Source: a virus
Direction: 5' to 3' (one strand)
Virus record (IMG/VR): IMGVR_UViG_3300037502_000642
Coordinates: 1-36,685 of that record
Length of the DNA stretch: 36,685 bases
Of the stretch, positions 14,455 to 21,392 are shown one piece after another. Position 1 is the first letter of the stretch, and each line of letters begins with the position of its first letter. Made by a program: the position numbers and the translations under genes. The notes under the pieces are model-generated. The model ran no database searches. It worked only from the letters and a program-made list of their open reading frames with translations, and was not told the DNA's origin.

Positions 14455-14613
14455 GGGCCTGTACTTGGTTTCGACAGGGCAAAGAGTAACAGAGTGGACA
14501 GCACGGTAGGCGATGACCGTAAATCAAGCAAAACAAGTAGACGCAAACGATTCTACATACGCACTTGCCGCTTGAGGCATGCTGAGGTAAGACATACCGA
14601 TAAACAGAAATTC
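14455..14613 (+). ncRNA. tmRNA coding piece (5' half with tag frame)
   Basis: It begins with the 5' acceptor strand and degenerate D-loop region, carries the tag frame, and ends between the tag stop and the terminator stem. After the tag only about 38 bases remain, so pseudoknots PK2-PK4 of one-piece tmRNAs cannot all be present. This matches the reduced form of known two-piece tmRNAs. Confidence 0.8.
14543..14575 (+). other. tmRNA tag reading frame ANDSTYALAA
   Basis: GCA (resume codon) AAC GAT TCT ACA TAC GCA CTT GCC GCT TGA. It is preceded by TAGAC, the counterpart of the TAGTC just before the E. coli resume codon. The ALAA end is the signal read by ClpXP and related proteases. The AND.(.)(Y/F)ALAA form is the beta/gammaproteobacterial type. 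Confidence 0.93.
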
Positions 14614-14640
14614 AGATAGGGACTTTGGTCCCTATCTTTT
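14614..14640 (+). terminator. Intrinsic terminator of the tmRNA unit
   Basis: AGATAGGGAC (14614-14623) and GTCCCTATCT (14628-14637) form a perfect 10-bp stem with a TTTG loop, followed by T residues. With the late box at 14310 it closes an independent transcript of about 315 bases. Confidence 0.95.
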
Positions 14641-14647
14641 TATCCAC

Positions 14648-14655
14648 GATAAATA
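14648..14655 (+). promoter_or_regulatory. Late box GATAAATA, five bases before the ATG
   Basis: A close variant of the T4 late box. The last A is followed by five bases and then the ATG at 14661. It lies right after the tmRNA terminator, so a new start is needed here. The expected start point falls on the start codon. Confidence 0.6.
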
Positions 14656-14660
14656 TCAGT

Positions 14661-16307
14661 ATGAAAATAAAAACTCTTGAATCGTTTGACTTATCCGACG
14701 CTGTAAAGTTCCATTACGAACTTAATCCTAAGTTGTGGAAAAATAATAGATTAGATCCTGCAGTAAAAAAACAGTTATTAATTATTGCTGAAGATTTTCT
14801 TATTGAGTTAGGAATTAAAGGTTTAGACGTAGACGATATTACTATATCAGGATCAAATGCCGCATATACATACACTCCACATAGTGATTTAGATTTGCAT
14901 ATCCTTGTTGATATGAGCAAACTTCCAAACGATGAAGTTTATAAAGAGTTATTTCAGGCTAAAAAGACATTATACAACGATAGTCATGATATTAAGATAC
15001 GAGGCATACCCATAGAATTGTATGTACAGGATAGCAAACAACCTGTAATTAGTTTGGGTGAGTATAGTTTATTACAAAATAAATGGTTGAAGATTCCTAC
15101 TAAACGTAGGGCTAATTTTGATCAACGTGCTAGTAAAGTCAAATACGACAAACTAAATGATTTGGTTACAAGAGCATTACGTTTTAAAAAGTCAGATCAA
15201 GTTAACAAAGCACTTAAGATTATTAAACAGTATAGACAAGCAGGCCTTGATAAAGGTGGTGAGTTTAGTCCTGAAAATCTAGCATTTAAGGCCATACGTA
15301 AACGTGGCTTTATTCAAGACCTTTATACATTACGTGATGAATTACATAGTAAAGAACTAAGTATTGAAAACATGTATGCCCAAGAGGATTATCATCCTAA
15401 CGCAAAGCCAAGAGGTCCAGAGTTCCCACCAACAATGCCATCTGGCACAGTCAAAGTAGATGTAAGTGATGTATATGACTGGTATAAACTAGGTCAACAT
15501 ATCAGCGACTTAGAAGGACTTGGTAAGCATGATTTTGGTAAAGGTCCACCTAGCACTATATTGAGTTTCGGTGATGAAGATACTGAACACAAATATATTG
15601 ATAACTTGATGAAAACAGGATTGACCACAACAGATATTGACCCTAAAGGACATGAACCTAAGAAGGGTCAGAAGGTAGATCCTACATATAATGTTAATGA
15701 GGTCTTTGACCAACCCTACAAACTCAAATGGGAAAAAGGTGACCATGGTGATGTTGATGCTTATACACAATTGCCAGATGGTAACTATCTAAGTATCATG
15801 TTTAACAAAGAATATAATCAGGACAACGAAGAAGCATGGAGCGTAGAGTTCTATCGAAATAACAGTCAAGAGGTTACTGGTGAAGGTGATGCTCAACGAG
15901 TATTTGCTACTGTGTTAGGTGCTATTCAAACATTCATTAAAAAATATAAGCCAAATAGAATCATATTCTCAGCAAGTAAAGAAGTTGAACCTGGACAAAA
16001 CGCACAAAGCCGTGCTAATCTATATGATAGATTAGTTCAGCGTTATGCTAAGGCAATGGGATACAAAGCATTTAGGGCTGATGCAGGTAATAAAGTTCAC
16101 TATGAATTGAGTAAAATAAAGAAAAGCGTATCAGAGGCTTCAGGATATATTCCTAGTGAAAAAGAAAAAAATGACCCAAGATTCAAAACGGCCTTGACAG
16201 TAGATGTGAAACCTGATAGTATTAAGAAAAATGCAAAAGCATTTGGATCAAACATACAACGTTCAGGCATACCACCCACACTACCCACAAATGGCAAGAG
16301 AGTTTAA
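14661..16307 (+). CDS. Polymerase-beta-type nucleotidyltransferase domain protein
   Basis: The start is set at ATG 14661; upstream in-frame codons lie in the terminator. Residues about 40-125 carry the nucleotidyltransferase signature: ISGSNAAYTY (GS at 64-65), SDLDLHILVD (D76 and D78 as metal ligands) and a third acidic residue in GIPIELYVQD (E119). Residues 130-240 are basic and helical. Residues about 245-350 include a Pro-rich linker and a DVYDWYKLG segment. Residues about 355-495 form a second domain ending in NRIIFSASKEVEPGQNA and RLVQRYAKAMGYKAFR. The first domain may add nucleotides to a protein, RNA or small molecule; the substrate is unknown. The second is not recognised. Late promoter control suggests a morphogenesis-time or virion role. 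Confidence 0.7.
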   Translation: MKIKTLESFDLSDAVKFHYELNPKLWKNNRLDPAVKKQLLIIAEDFLIELGIKGLDVDDITISGSNAAYTYTPHSDLDLHILVDMSKLPNDEVYKELFQAKKTLYNDSHDIKIRGIPIELYVQDSKQPVISLGEYSLLQNKWLKIPTKRRANFDQRASKVKYDKLNDLVTRALRFKKSDQVNKALKIIKQYRQAGLDKGGEFSPENLAFKAIRKRGFIQDLYTLRDELHSKELSIENMYAQEDYHPNAKPRGPEFPPTMPSGTVKVDVSDVYDWYKLGQHISDLEGLGKHDFGKGPPSTILSFGDEDTEHKYIDNLMKTGLTTTDIDPKGHEPKKGQKVDPTYNVNEVFDQPYKLKWEKGDHGDVDAYTQLPDGNYLSIMFNKEYNQDNEEAWSVEFYRNNSQEVTGEGDAQRVFATVLGAIQTFIKKYKPNRIIFSASKEVEPGQNAQSRANLYDRLVQRYAKAMGYKAFRADAGNKVHYELSKIKKSVSEASGYIPSEKEKNDPRFKTALTVDVKPDSIKKNAKAFGSNIQRSGIPPTLPTNGKRV

Positions 16308-16551
16308 TTCCGCACTACAAGCAAGCCAAATTGTAGATGAACTATATCGGGAAATGAAACGTTTCCGATATAACCCTGACTTACATAGAATTCACAAAAA
16401 CCTAGAAAGTATGGTTCGTGAATTGGGTAAGGCAGAAGTGTTAGTAAGACAGACACATAAAGATGCTAGATATCTTGCCCAAAAACAAGACCTAATTGAT
16501 GCCATAGACCGCTTTGAAAAACTACTTTTAGTACTGGCCCTTACGGAATAG
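16291..16551 (+). CDS. Small helical unknown protein
   Basis: The start is placed at ATG 16291, which gives an 86-residue protein overlapping the previous gene by 17 bases. The longer in-frame start at 16231 would lie deep inside that gene. The product is almost wholly helical and charged (MAREFNSALQASQIV at the start, EVLVRQTHKDARYLAQ mid-way, ending LLLVLALTE), with heptad-like spacing that could form a coiled coil. There is no family recognition. Overlap suggests co-translation with the nucleotidyltransferase-like protein. It is followed by a strong promoter for the next gene. Confidence 0.65.
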   Translation: MAREFNSALQASQIVDELYREMKRFRYNPDLHRIHKNLESMVRELGKAEVLVRQTHKDARYLAQKQDLIDAIDRFEKLLLVLALTE

Positions 16552-16589
16552 GCACTGTAAGTTGTTGATTTTAAACGACTTTTTAAGGC

Positions 16590-16618
16590 TTGACAATAAA
16601 TCAATTTGGGCATATAAT
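16590..16618 (+). promoter_or_regulatory. Consensus sigma-70 promoter
   Basis: TTGACA (16590-16595), 17-base spacer, TATAAT (16613-16618): all twelve consensus bases and ideal spacing. It should act as a strong early promoter read by host polymerase. Start expected near 16625, leaving a leader of about 27 bases with the site CGGAG. Confidence 0.92.
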
Positions 16619-16651
16619 AGAGTCTTAGACAGTCAACGAACGGAGCAATAA

Positions 16652-16939
16652 ATGGCTAAGCAAGATTGGATAGTCAGTGTGTTTAAGGCAGACAAGCGTT
16701 GCAAGTCTGGTGAGCGTTTTATCGCTAAGTACCCGTTTTCGGGTATGGATCGTGACACGGTTTCACGTGAACTGAATGGTCTAGCCCAAGTCCTCTATCC
16801 TAAGAAGGATGGTTGGCGCTTCGATGTTCAGCCTGCTACCATGATCGTCAAGAACCTTATGACCGGTAAAAATGTTGAAATTGCTTCGGACACCCCATGG
16901 TGTTGCAATCCTGCTAGCGAATCTTACTGGTCAATGTAA
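16652..16939 (+). CDS. Unknown 95-residue early-type protein
   Basis: The gene has a perfect sigma-70 promoter and a ribosome binding site (ACGGAG) before ATG 16652. The product is basic at the N terminus, has Cys at about residue 17 and a CC pair near residue 83 (TPWCCNPASE), and no membrane segment. Codon use is richer in G and C than the late genes and resembles the ATPase gene that follows. It ends before a second strong promoter, so it is a single-gene unit apart from read-through. An early host-directed role fits the promoter, but the family is not recognised. Confidence 0.7.
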   Translation: MAKQDWIVSVFKADKRCKSGERFIAKYPFSGMDRDTVSRELNGLAQVLYPKKDGWRFDVQPATMIVKNLMTGKNVEIASDTPWCCNPASESYWSM

Positions 16940-16962
16940 TTGCCCAATTGTTAACTATACAG

Positions 16963-16991
16963 TTGACAAATAATGCAAGGTCATATATACT
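16963..16991 (+). promoter_or_regulatory. Strong sigma-70 promoter for the MoxR gene
   Basis: TTGACA (16963-16968), 17-base spacer, TATACT (16986-16991). Start expected near 16998; the leader carries TTAGGAG before a GTG start. Confidence 0.88.
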
Positions 16992-17023
16992 TCAAACATC
17001 ACAAAATTTTTTAGGAGCAAATT

Positions 17024-18121
17024 GTGAGCAAAGTTTCAGACAATCTAACTATTACTAGCGTTCAAGCCCGCAAGGCAGTATTGAAGGCATTCAAGTCTAA
17101 GCGTCCCATTTTCTTGTGGGGGCCTCCCGGTATCGGCAAGTCTGAGGTAGTAAGCGAAATCACTGATGAACTTGGTGGCTATATGATTGACTTGCGTATG
17201 GCACAAATGGAGCCGACTGATTTGCGCGGTATCCCTTTCTATAACAAAGATACAGGCAAGATGGATTGGGCTCCCCCAGTCGAACTTCCCGATGCTGAAT
17301 TGGCATCACAATATCCCATCATTGTTCTTTTCCTTGATGAGATGAATTCAGCACCTCCTGCTGTACAGGCTGCAGGTTATCAGTTGGTGCTCAACCGTCG
17401 TGTTGGTAAGTATGTATTGCCCGATAACGTTGTGATTGTTGCGGCAGGTAACCGTGATAGTGACAAGGGTGTTACTTATCGCATGCCCATGCCCCTTGCT
17501 AATCGTTTCGTTCACCTTGAAATGCGAGCCGATTTTACTTCATGGCAGAACTGGGCTGTGAACAAAGGTATTCACAAGGACGTTGTTGGTTACTTGAGTT
17601 TTGCAAAGCAGGACCTGTACGATTTTGATAATAAGTCGGCATCACGTGCTTTTGCTACTCCACGTAGTTGGGTCTTTGTGAGCGATTTGCTCAATGATGA
17701 AGATTCTGATACCGATACATTGTACAATCTTGTATCAGGTGCAGTTGGTGAGGGTCTTGCTGTTAAGTTTATGGCACACCGCAAAGTTGCAGGTCGTATG
17801 CCCGAACCCAGCGATATCTTGTCAGGCAAGGTTAAGGACCTTCAAGTCAAAGAAATTAGTGCTATGTACTCATTGACTATTTCTATGTGCTACGAATTGA
17901 AGGATGCACTTGACAACAAGAAGGTCAACAACAAAGAATTCCATGCAATGGCTGATAACTTTTTCAGTTACATCATGGCAAACTTTGAGACTGAATTGGT
18001 TGTTATGGGTGCTAAGATTGCACTTAAGACTTACAAGTTGCCGATCGAACCCAGTCAGTTGAAGAACTTTGATGACTTCCACAAGAAGTACGGCAAGTAC
18101 ATTGTTGAGGCAGGTAACTAA
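17024..18121 (+). CDS. MoxR-type AAA+ ATPase
   Basis: A GTG start at 17024 sits behind TTAGGAG. The 365-residue protein shows Walker A GPPGIGKS (residues 33-40), a DLRMAQMEPTDLRG segment typical of the MoxR/AAA_5 group, Walker B VLFLDEMN (101-108), sensor 1 VIVAAGNRD (137-145) and an arginine-finger region PLANRFVHLEM. MoxR ATPases act as hexameric chaperones, usually with a VWA-domain partner that binds the client through a metal site. Exactly such a partner lies two genes downstream. The client is unknown. Its strong early promoter and the terminator after the gene imply high early expression. Confidence 0.9.
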   Translation: MSKVSDNLTITSVQARKAVLKAFKSKRPIFLWGPPGIGKSEVVSEITDELGGYMIDLRMAQMEPTDLRGIPFYNKDTGKMDWAPPVELPDAELASQYPIIVLFLDEMNSAPPAVQAAGYQLVLNRRVGKYVLPDNVVIVAAGNRDSDKGVTYRMPMPLANRFVHLEMRADFTSWQNWAVNKGIHKDVVGYLSFAKQDLYDFDNKSASRAFATPRSWVFVSDLLNDEDSDTDTLYNLVSGAVGEGLAVKFMAHRKVAGRMPEPSDILSGKVKDLQVKEISAMYSLTISMCYELKDALDNKKVNNKEFHAMADNFFSYIMANFETELVVMGAKIALKTYKLPIEPSQLKNFDDFHKKYGKYIVEAGN

Positions 18122-18130
18122 GTTGCTCCT

Positions 18131-18158
18131 GGGGCGTGGGAAACCCGCCCCCTTTTTT
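18131..18158 (+). terminator. Intrinsic terminator after the MoxR gene
   Basis: GGGGCG (18131-18136) pairs with CGCCCC (18146-18151), extended by GG/CC above a bulged T, with a short A-rich loop and six T after the stem. The T run merges directly into the late box at 18158. Confidence 0.88.
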
Positions 18159-18165
18159 ATAAATA
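18158..18165 (+). promoter_or_regulatory. Late box TATAAATA, five bases before the ATG
   Basis: An exact late box that begins on the last T of the terminator run and is separated from ATG 18171 by five bases, predicting a leaderless late mRNA. Confidence 0.65.
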
Positions 18166-18170
18166 CGGAT

Positions 18171-18404
18171 ATGATTAACAAACCAAAAGTTGTTTTTGCA
18201 CCGGGCTGTTTCGATAGTTTTGAGGGCACTCAAGAGGAATTGGATGCTATGATTGCTGAAATCAACCAATTGGTTGAGAGCGGTGAGTTTTTTGATCAGG
18301 CAATCGCAATTGACGAACTTTCCGATGAGGAAAAGGAAGACTTCCTTGATGGACTTGAAATCAATATCCGTGATATTCAGGCTCCAAATCGCACACTAAA
18401 TTGA
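18171..18404 (+). CDS. Small acidic unknown protein between the MoxR and VWA genes
   Basis: The frame is open further upstream, but ATG 18171 directly follows a terminator and a late promoter and gives a sensible 77-residue product. The protein is strongly acidic, with helices LDAMIAEINQLVESGEFF and DELSDEEKEDFLDGLE, and has no Cys pair, signal or membrane segment. It has a different promoter class from the two genes that flank it, so it may not belong functionally to the ATPase pair. The family is not recognised. Confidence 0.7.
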   Translation: MINKPKVVFAPGCFDSFEGTQEELDAMIAEINQLVESGEFFDQAIAIDELSDEEKEDFLDGLEINIRDIQAPNRTLN

Positions 18405-18407
18405 GGC

Positions 18408-18436
18408 TTGACATTAATTCCAAACAGTGCTATAAT
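18408..18436 (+). promoter_or_regulatory. Consensus sigma-70 promoter for the VWA gene
   Basis: TTGACA (18408-18413), 17-base spacer, TATAAT (18431-18436), a perfect match. It overlaps the region just after the stop of the small acidic gene. Start expected near 18443; the leader has AAGGAG before ATG 18464. Confidence 0.92.
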
Positions 18437-18463
18437 GATGTTATTCAAGTGAAGGAGCCTGTA

Positions 18464-19768
18464 ATGCATATTCTCAAAATGTCTGATGTTCTTCCCGGGA
18501 CTAAGACTAAGAAAAAACGTAGTAAGAAATTCGAAAATCTGGTAGGTCCTACTGACCCCAAGGTAGATCATGCCGCACGTGAACGTTTGGTAACTGCACG
18601 TATCGGTCTACTATTGCGACATTCGTTTTTCGGCAATCTCGCTACCCGTTTGCAACTTGTTAATGCTGATGACTGGTGTAGCACTGCCGCAACTGACGGT
18701 CTCAAGTTCTATTACAATTCACGTTTCATTATGATGCTCAAGCCTAAAGAGGTTGAGTTTCTTGTAGGACATGAAGTATTGCACGTAGTCTATGATCACA
18801 TGGGCCGTCGAGGTGATCGTGATCCTCAAATTTGGAATATTGCTGATGACTATGCGGTTAATGCTGACTTGAAGCGCCACAAGGTAGGTGAGTTTATCAC
18901 TACAGTACCTTGCTTGTACGAATCAAAGTATGATGGCAAGCCTGCTGAAGAAATCTATGATGACCTCATGAAGAATGCTCAGAAGATTAGCATTGATGAC
19001 CTCATCGACCAAATGATTGATGATCATATGGATGGTGAAGGCGAGGGTGAGGGAGAAGAAGGAGACGGCAAAGACGGCAAAGGTAAGCGCCCTAAGATGA
19101 GTGACGAGGAGCGTGAGCGTGTACGTCAGGAAGTCAAACAGGCTATTCTCAATGCCGCACAATCAGCCGAAGCAGGTAGTCTGCCTAAAGGTGTTGAGCG
19201 ATTGATTAAGCAACACACTAACCCTGTGATGCCCTGGCGTGAATTGATTCAGACTAATTTGACTAGTGCTATTCGCACTGACTTTAGTTGGATGCGCCCT
19301 TCACGCCGTAGTTGGCACATGGATGCTATCATGCCCGGCATGACGCCCGGTGAAGAAATCGATGTTACTATTGCTATCGACATGTCAGGTAGTATTGGTA
19401 ACGATCAGGCTCAAGCATTCTTAGGTGAGATTGCAGGCATGATGAGTGCATTCGATGGATACAAGGTTCATGTATTCTGCTTTGATACTGATATCTATAA
19501 TCCTGCTAACTTCACTAGCGAGAATTTAGATACAATTGATAGTTACGAACCAGTCGGTGGCGGTGGTACTGACTTCGATGCTATCTTTGAATATCTCAAG
19601 CGTGAAGCAATTGAGCCTAAGCGATTGATTGTTTTCACTGATGGTTACCCTTGTGGTTCATGGGGTGACGCAAACTATTGTGATACTACTTGGATTATTC
19701 ATGGTGATCCCGATCCCAATCCCCCATTCGGCACTTTTGCAATCTATAATGATCATAAGCGGGGGTGA
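18464..19768 (+). CDS. VWA-domain protein with a metallopeptidase-like N-terminal domain (MoxR partner)
   Basis: The start is ATG 18464, which follows AAGGAG and a perfect promoter; the longer frame back to 18401 would include promoter DNA. The 434-residue protein has an HExxH zinc motif (HEVLH, residues 103-107) with NIADDYAVNADL downstream, as in the VWA-like metallopeptidase-fold family (DUF2201-like). It then has an acidic Gly/Glu-rich linker (about 188-205), a helical stretch, and a VWA domain with the MIDAS motif DMSGS (306-310) and GGGTD (366-370). Partners of this type deliver substrates to MoxR ATPases. Whether the HExxH site is catalytic cannot be told. The gene end overlaps the next start. 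Confidence 0.85.
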   Translation: MHILKMSDVLPGTKTKKKRSKKFENLVGPTDPKVDHAARERLVTARIGLLLRHSFFGNLATRLQLVNADDWCSTAATDGLKFYYNSRFIMMLKPKEVEFLVGHEVLHVVYDHMGRRGDRDPQIWNIADDYAVNADLKRHKVGEFITTVPCLYESKYDGKPAEEIYDDLMKNAQKISIDDLIDQMIDDHMDGEGEGEGEEGDGKDGKGKRPKMSDEERERVRQEVKQAILNAAQSAEAGSLPKGVERLIKQHTNPVMPWRELIQTNLTSAIRTDFSWMRPSRRSWHMDAIMPGMTPGEEIDVTIAIDMSGSIGNDQAQAFLGEIAGMMSAFDGYKVHVFCFDTDIYNPANFTSENLDTIDSYEPVGGGGTDFDAIFEYLKREAIEPKRLIVFTDGYPCGSWGDANYCDTTWIIHGDPDPNPPFGTFAIYNDHKRG

Positions 19769-20012
19769 AGAGATTGTAATATACGAGTCCCCTGATGGGG
19801 GAAAGACGGTATATTCTCGCAGATTGGGTGCTGACCCTAGCACCCGATCTGTTCACTATGTTGATCCAACATATAAAAAAGAGCAAGAGTTAAATAGGCG
19901 TTGGGCCAATCTTAAAGAAGCCGTGTTCATGGCTGACAGTGACCCAACTATCAATGATGCATTAGAGAAATTGGAGATGGTATATGCCCTCAAGAAAAAA
20001 GAAGTTAAATAA
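19749..20012 (+). CDS. Small unknown protein overlapping the VWA gene
   Basis: I place the start at ATG 19749, 20 bases inside the VWA gene, giving 87 residues that begin MIISGGEEIVIYESPDGGKT. The longer frame from 19629 would overlap the VWA coding sequence by 140 bases and start with a chance hydrophobic stretch. The N-terminal half looks like a small beta sheet and the C-terminal half is helical (RRWANLKEAVFMADSD, ALEKLEMVYALKKK). No Shine-Dalgarno is evident, so translation is probably coupled to the upstream gene. The family is not recognised. Confidence 0.6.
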   Translation: MIISGGEEIVIYESPDGGKTVYSRRLGADPSTRSVHYVDPTYKKEQELNRRWANLKEAVFMADSDPTINDALEKLEMVYALKKKEVK

Positions 20013-20355
20013 CTTTCTTGTCGTTTGGGACATGTTAGGTCTTGAAAGTATTTTTAGTGTTGATGATGCACTAAATGAAGTAGAGAGTTATGAAAAAGAT
20101 AAGACTTGGAAAACATTGAAGGGCGAGCCTGTAGGCAAGTGCCCTAATCCTATCCCACTTCAAATGTTAATCATGCGGGCTAGGTATAACACCCAACGTA
20201 GTTATGAAATCTATACATTCAGTACGGATATGAGTATGAAGGAAATACGTCAGGTATTTGCAGTCACACCACAGCCCCTTGTAGAATGGATACGTGAGAA
20301 CGGTAACAAGATTTACAGTGATTATGTTAGGCAGGAAAAGAAATTTATTGTGTGA
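19984..20355 (+). CDS. Unknown 123-residue protein
   Basis: The gene overlaps the previous one by 29 bases and starts with a basic MPSRKKKLNNFLVVWD. The middle (GKCPNPIPLQMLIMRARYN) and the end (VTPQPLVEWIRENGNK) contain the features of a compact mixed fold with conserved-looking Trp and Pro. There is no signal, membrane segment or catalytic motif. It belongs to a run of small overlapping genes between the VWA gene and the nucleotide metabolism genes. It could be a DNA-related accessory protein, but nothing shows it. Confidence 0.65.
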   Translation: MPSRKKKLNNFLVVWDMLGLESIFSVDDALNEVESYEKDKTWKTLKGEPVGKCPNPIPLQMLIMRARYNTQRSYEIYTFSTDMSMKEIRQVFAVTPQPLVEWIRENGNKIYSDYVRQEKKFIV

Positions 20356-20361
20356 GGCGAA

Positions 20362-20616
20362 GTGTCCGATTATCAGGTAAACATCAACACGTGGTTTATG
20401 GAAAGGGAAGTTAAGAACTTCCCTCGCCATTTTATAGTTACTAGAACACCCATAAGTCAAGAGTCCAAACAATGGATTTTAGAATCACTTAAGGGAAGAT
20501 TTTGCATTGTTAGTTCATTAGAAGTAGAAGATAAAATGCTTTTGGGTTTTCCTGTAGAGATACCTGCATTTGAGGACCCGCAAGAAGCAACATTCTATGA
20601 GTTAAAGTGGTCCTAA
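20362..20616 (+). CDS. Unknown 84-residue protein
   Basis: It uses GTG at 20362, preceded by GAGGCGA, six bases after the previous stop. The 84 residues (start MSDYQVNINTWFMERE, end ATFYELKWS) suggest a small alpha/beta protein. The family is not recognised. It is followed by a 56-base gap holding a -10-like element and a hairpin over the next ribosome binding site. Confidence 0.6.
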   Translation: MSDYQVNINTWFMEREVKNFPRHFIVTRTPISQESKQWILESLKGRFCIVSSLEVEDKMLLGFPVEIPAFEDPQEATFYELKWS

Positions 20617-20630
20617 ATATTTTTTAGTAC

Positions 20631-20664
20631 TATAATCTCCTGTTAAATACTTCATAAACAGGAG
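20631..20664 (+). promoter_or_regulatory. TATAAT element and hairpin covering the next ribosome binding site
   Basis: TATAAT (20631-20636) lies directly before CTCCTGTT (20637-20644), which pairs perfectly with AACAGGAG (20657-20664) around a 12-base loop. The right arm contains the Shine-Dalgarno AGGAG for ATG 20673. RNA read through from upstream would hide the site; RNA started from the TATAAT (about 20643) would lack most of the left arm. The -35 region (TGGTCC) is poor. Confidence 0.6.
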
Positions 20665-20672
20665 ACAATAAT

Positions 20673-21392
20673 ATGAGTTTTTTAAGACACGTAGGTAAGC
20701 ACGGTGATCGCAAGGTTGCAGTCATTTTCCGTGAAGTGCCCGGTGAACCTCATATGTGCTTGGTTGCGTATACAGAGATTCTTAACCAACACATACATGA
20801 CCCGCTCATCAAATGCATTGAAAGTGACATTGGCCAAAATAGTGAAAACTTAGCGGATGCGTTAAATCGCACTCACACTAAAGACGGACACATCATACTT
20901 CAAAAATTACATGCTGAGGGTATGCTAAAGAAAGTTAATACGGAGTTGATTGTAATGACTCCGGCACCAAATGTCAAAATCAAATTGAATGAACTCAACA
21001 AGATTTTAGACGAAATGAAGATGGGTGAAGAAGCCACAAAGAAACTTGCCGAGATGGATGCAAGTTTAGGTATGCAAGACGCCGCACAAGTTGCAAGACG
21101 TATGCGTGGTGATAAGTTACCTGAGCAGTTAAAAGAAAACAAAGCACCACAACGAGCACCTATACAAGCAGGCTCAGTTGATGCATTGGGTGATAATCAA
21201 ATTGCAAACAATTTGCGTCAACAAGCAGAAAAAATGAGTCGTGAAGCAAAAGGCTTGATGGCAGAAGCAGAGCGCCTATTAAAAGAGGCAGCAACATTAG
21301 ATCCAGTTAAACCTATGAAGGAGAAAACTTCCGTAACCTTAGACACTAAAAAAGTAAAGTCAACTAGGGCCAAGAAAGTAAATGTCGCCTGA
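20673..21392 (+). CDS. Unknown 239-residue helical protein
   Basis: The start is fixed by AGGAG eight bases upstream. The N-terminal part (MSFLRHVGKHGDRKVAVIF, then GEPHMCLVAYTEILNQHIHD) looks like a small alpha/beta domain. From about residue 105 the protein is helical, with LNKILDEMKMGEEATKKLAE, a linker with Pro and Gln, then a heptad-rich segment LRQQAEKMSREAKGLMAEAE and a basic tail ending KSTRAKKVNVA. A coiled coil and nucleic-acid-binding tail are plausible. Its expression appears to be gated by the hairpin just upstream. It overlaps the next gene by 11 bases. The family is not recognised. Confidence 0.7.
   Translation: MSFLRHVGKHGDRKVAVIFREVPGEPHMCLVAYTEILNQHIHDPLIKCIESDIGQNSENLADALNRTHTKDGHIILQKLHAEGMLKKVNTELIVMTPAPNVKIKLNELNKILDEMKMGEEATKKLAEMDASLGMQDAAQVARRMRGDKLPEQLKENKAPQRAPIQAGSVDALGDNQIANNLRQQAEKMSREAKGLMAEAERLLKEAATLDPVKPMKEKTSVTLDTKKVKSTRAKKVNVA

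Larger units (their letters stand above)
14323..14613 (+). ncRNA. ssrA: Circularly permuted (two-piece) tmRNA precursor
   Basis: The 3' tRNA half comes first: T-stem GGCGG (14359-14363), loop TTCGAAT, CCGCC (14371-14375), acceptor strand CAGGTCC (14376-14382) and encoded ACCA (14383-14386). The 5' half follows 68 bases later: acceptor strand GGGCCTG (14455-14461), then the typical GGTTTCGACAGGG. The two acceptor strands pair over 7 bp with one G-U. TGCTGT (14325-14330) pairs with ACAGCA (14498-14503), a likely part of helix P2, and ACGGT/ACCGT (14503-14520) can form the first pseudoknot stem. The spacer folds by TATA-GCACTA against TAGTGC-TATA, extending the acceptor helix as expected before processing. 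Mature tmRNA with SmpB rescues stalled ribosomes and tags the product for proteolysis. No SmpB gene is in the window. The exact 3' end of the coding piece is unknown. Confidence 0.93.

Noticed and set aside
14324-14509. 61-residue open frame over the tmRNA region
   Set aside because: It runs through the T-arm, acceptor strands and spacer of the tmRNA; the RNA structure and tag explain this DNA, and the frame has no ribosome site.
14625-14660. Longer N terminus for the nucleotidyltransferase gene
   Set aside because: These codons lie in the right arm of the tmRNA terminator and in the late box; ATG 14661 fits the repeated box-to-ATG spacing.
18401-18463. Longer N terminus for the VWA gene
   Set aside because: This segment contains the -35 and -10 boxes and the AAGGAG site of the ATG at 18464, so it is promoter and leader.
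19629-19748. Hydrophobic N-terminal extension that would make the 19749 product a membrane protein
   Set aside because: It is a shifted-frame reading of the conserved VWA domain end; the hydrophobicity comes from the overlap.
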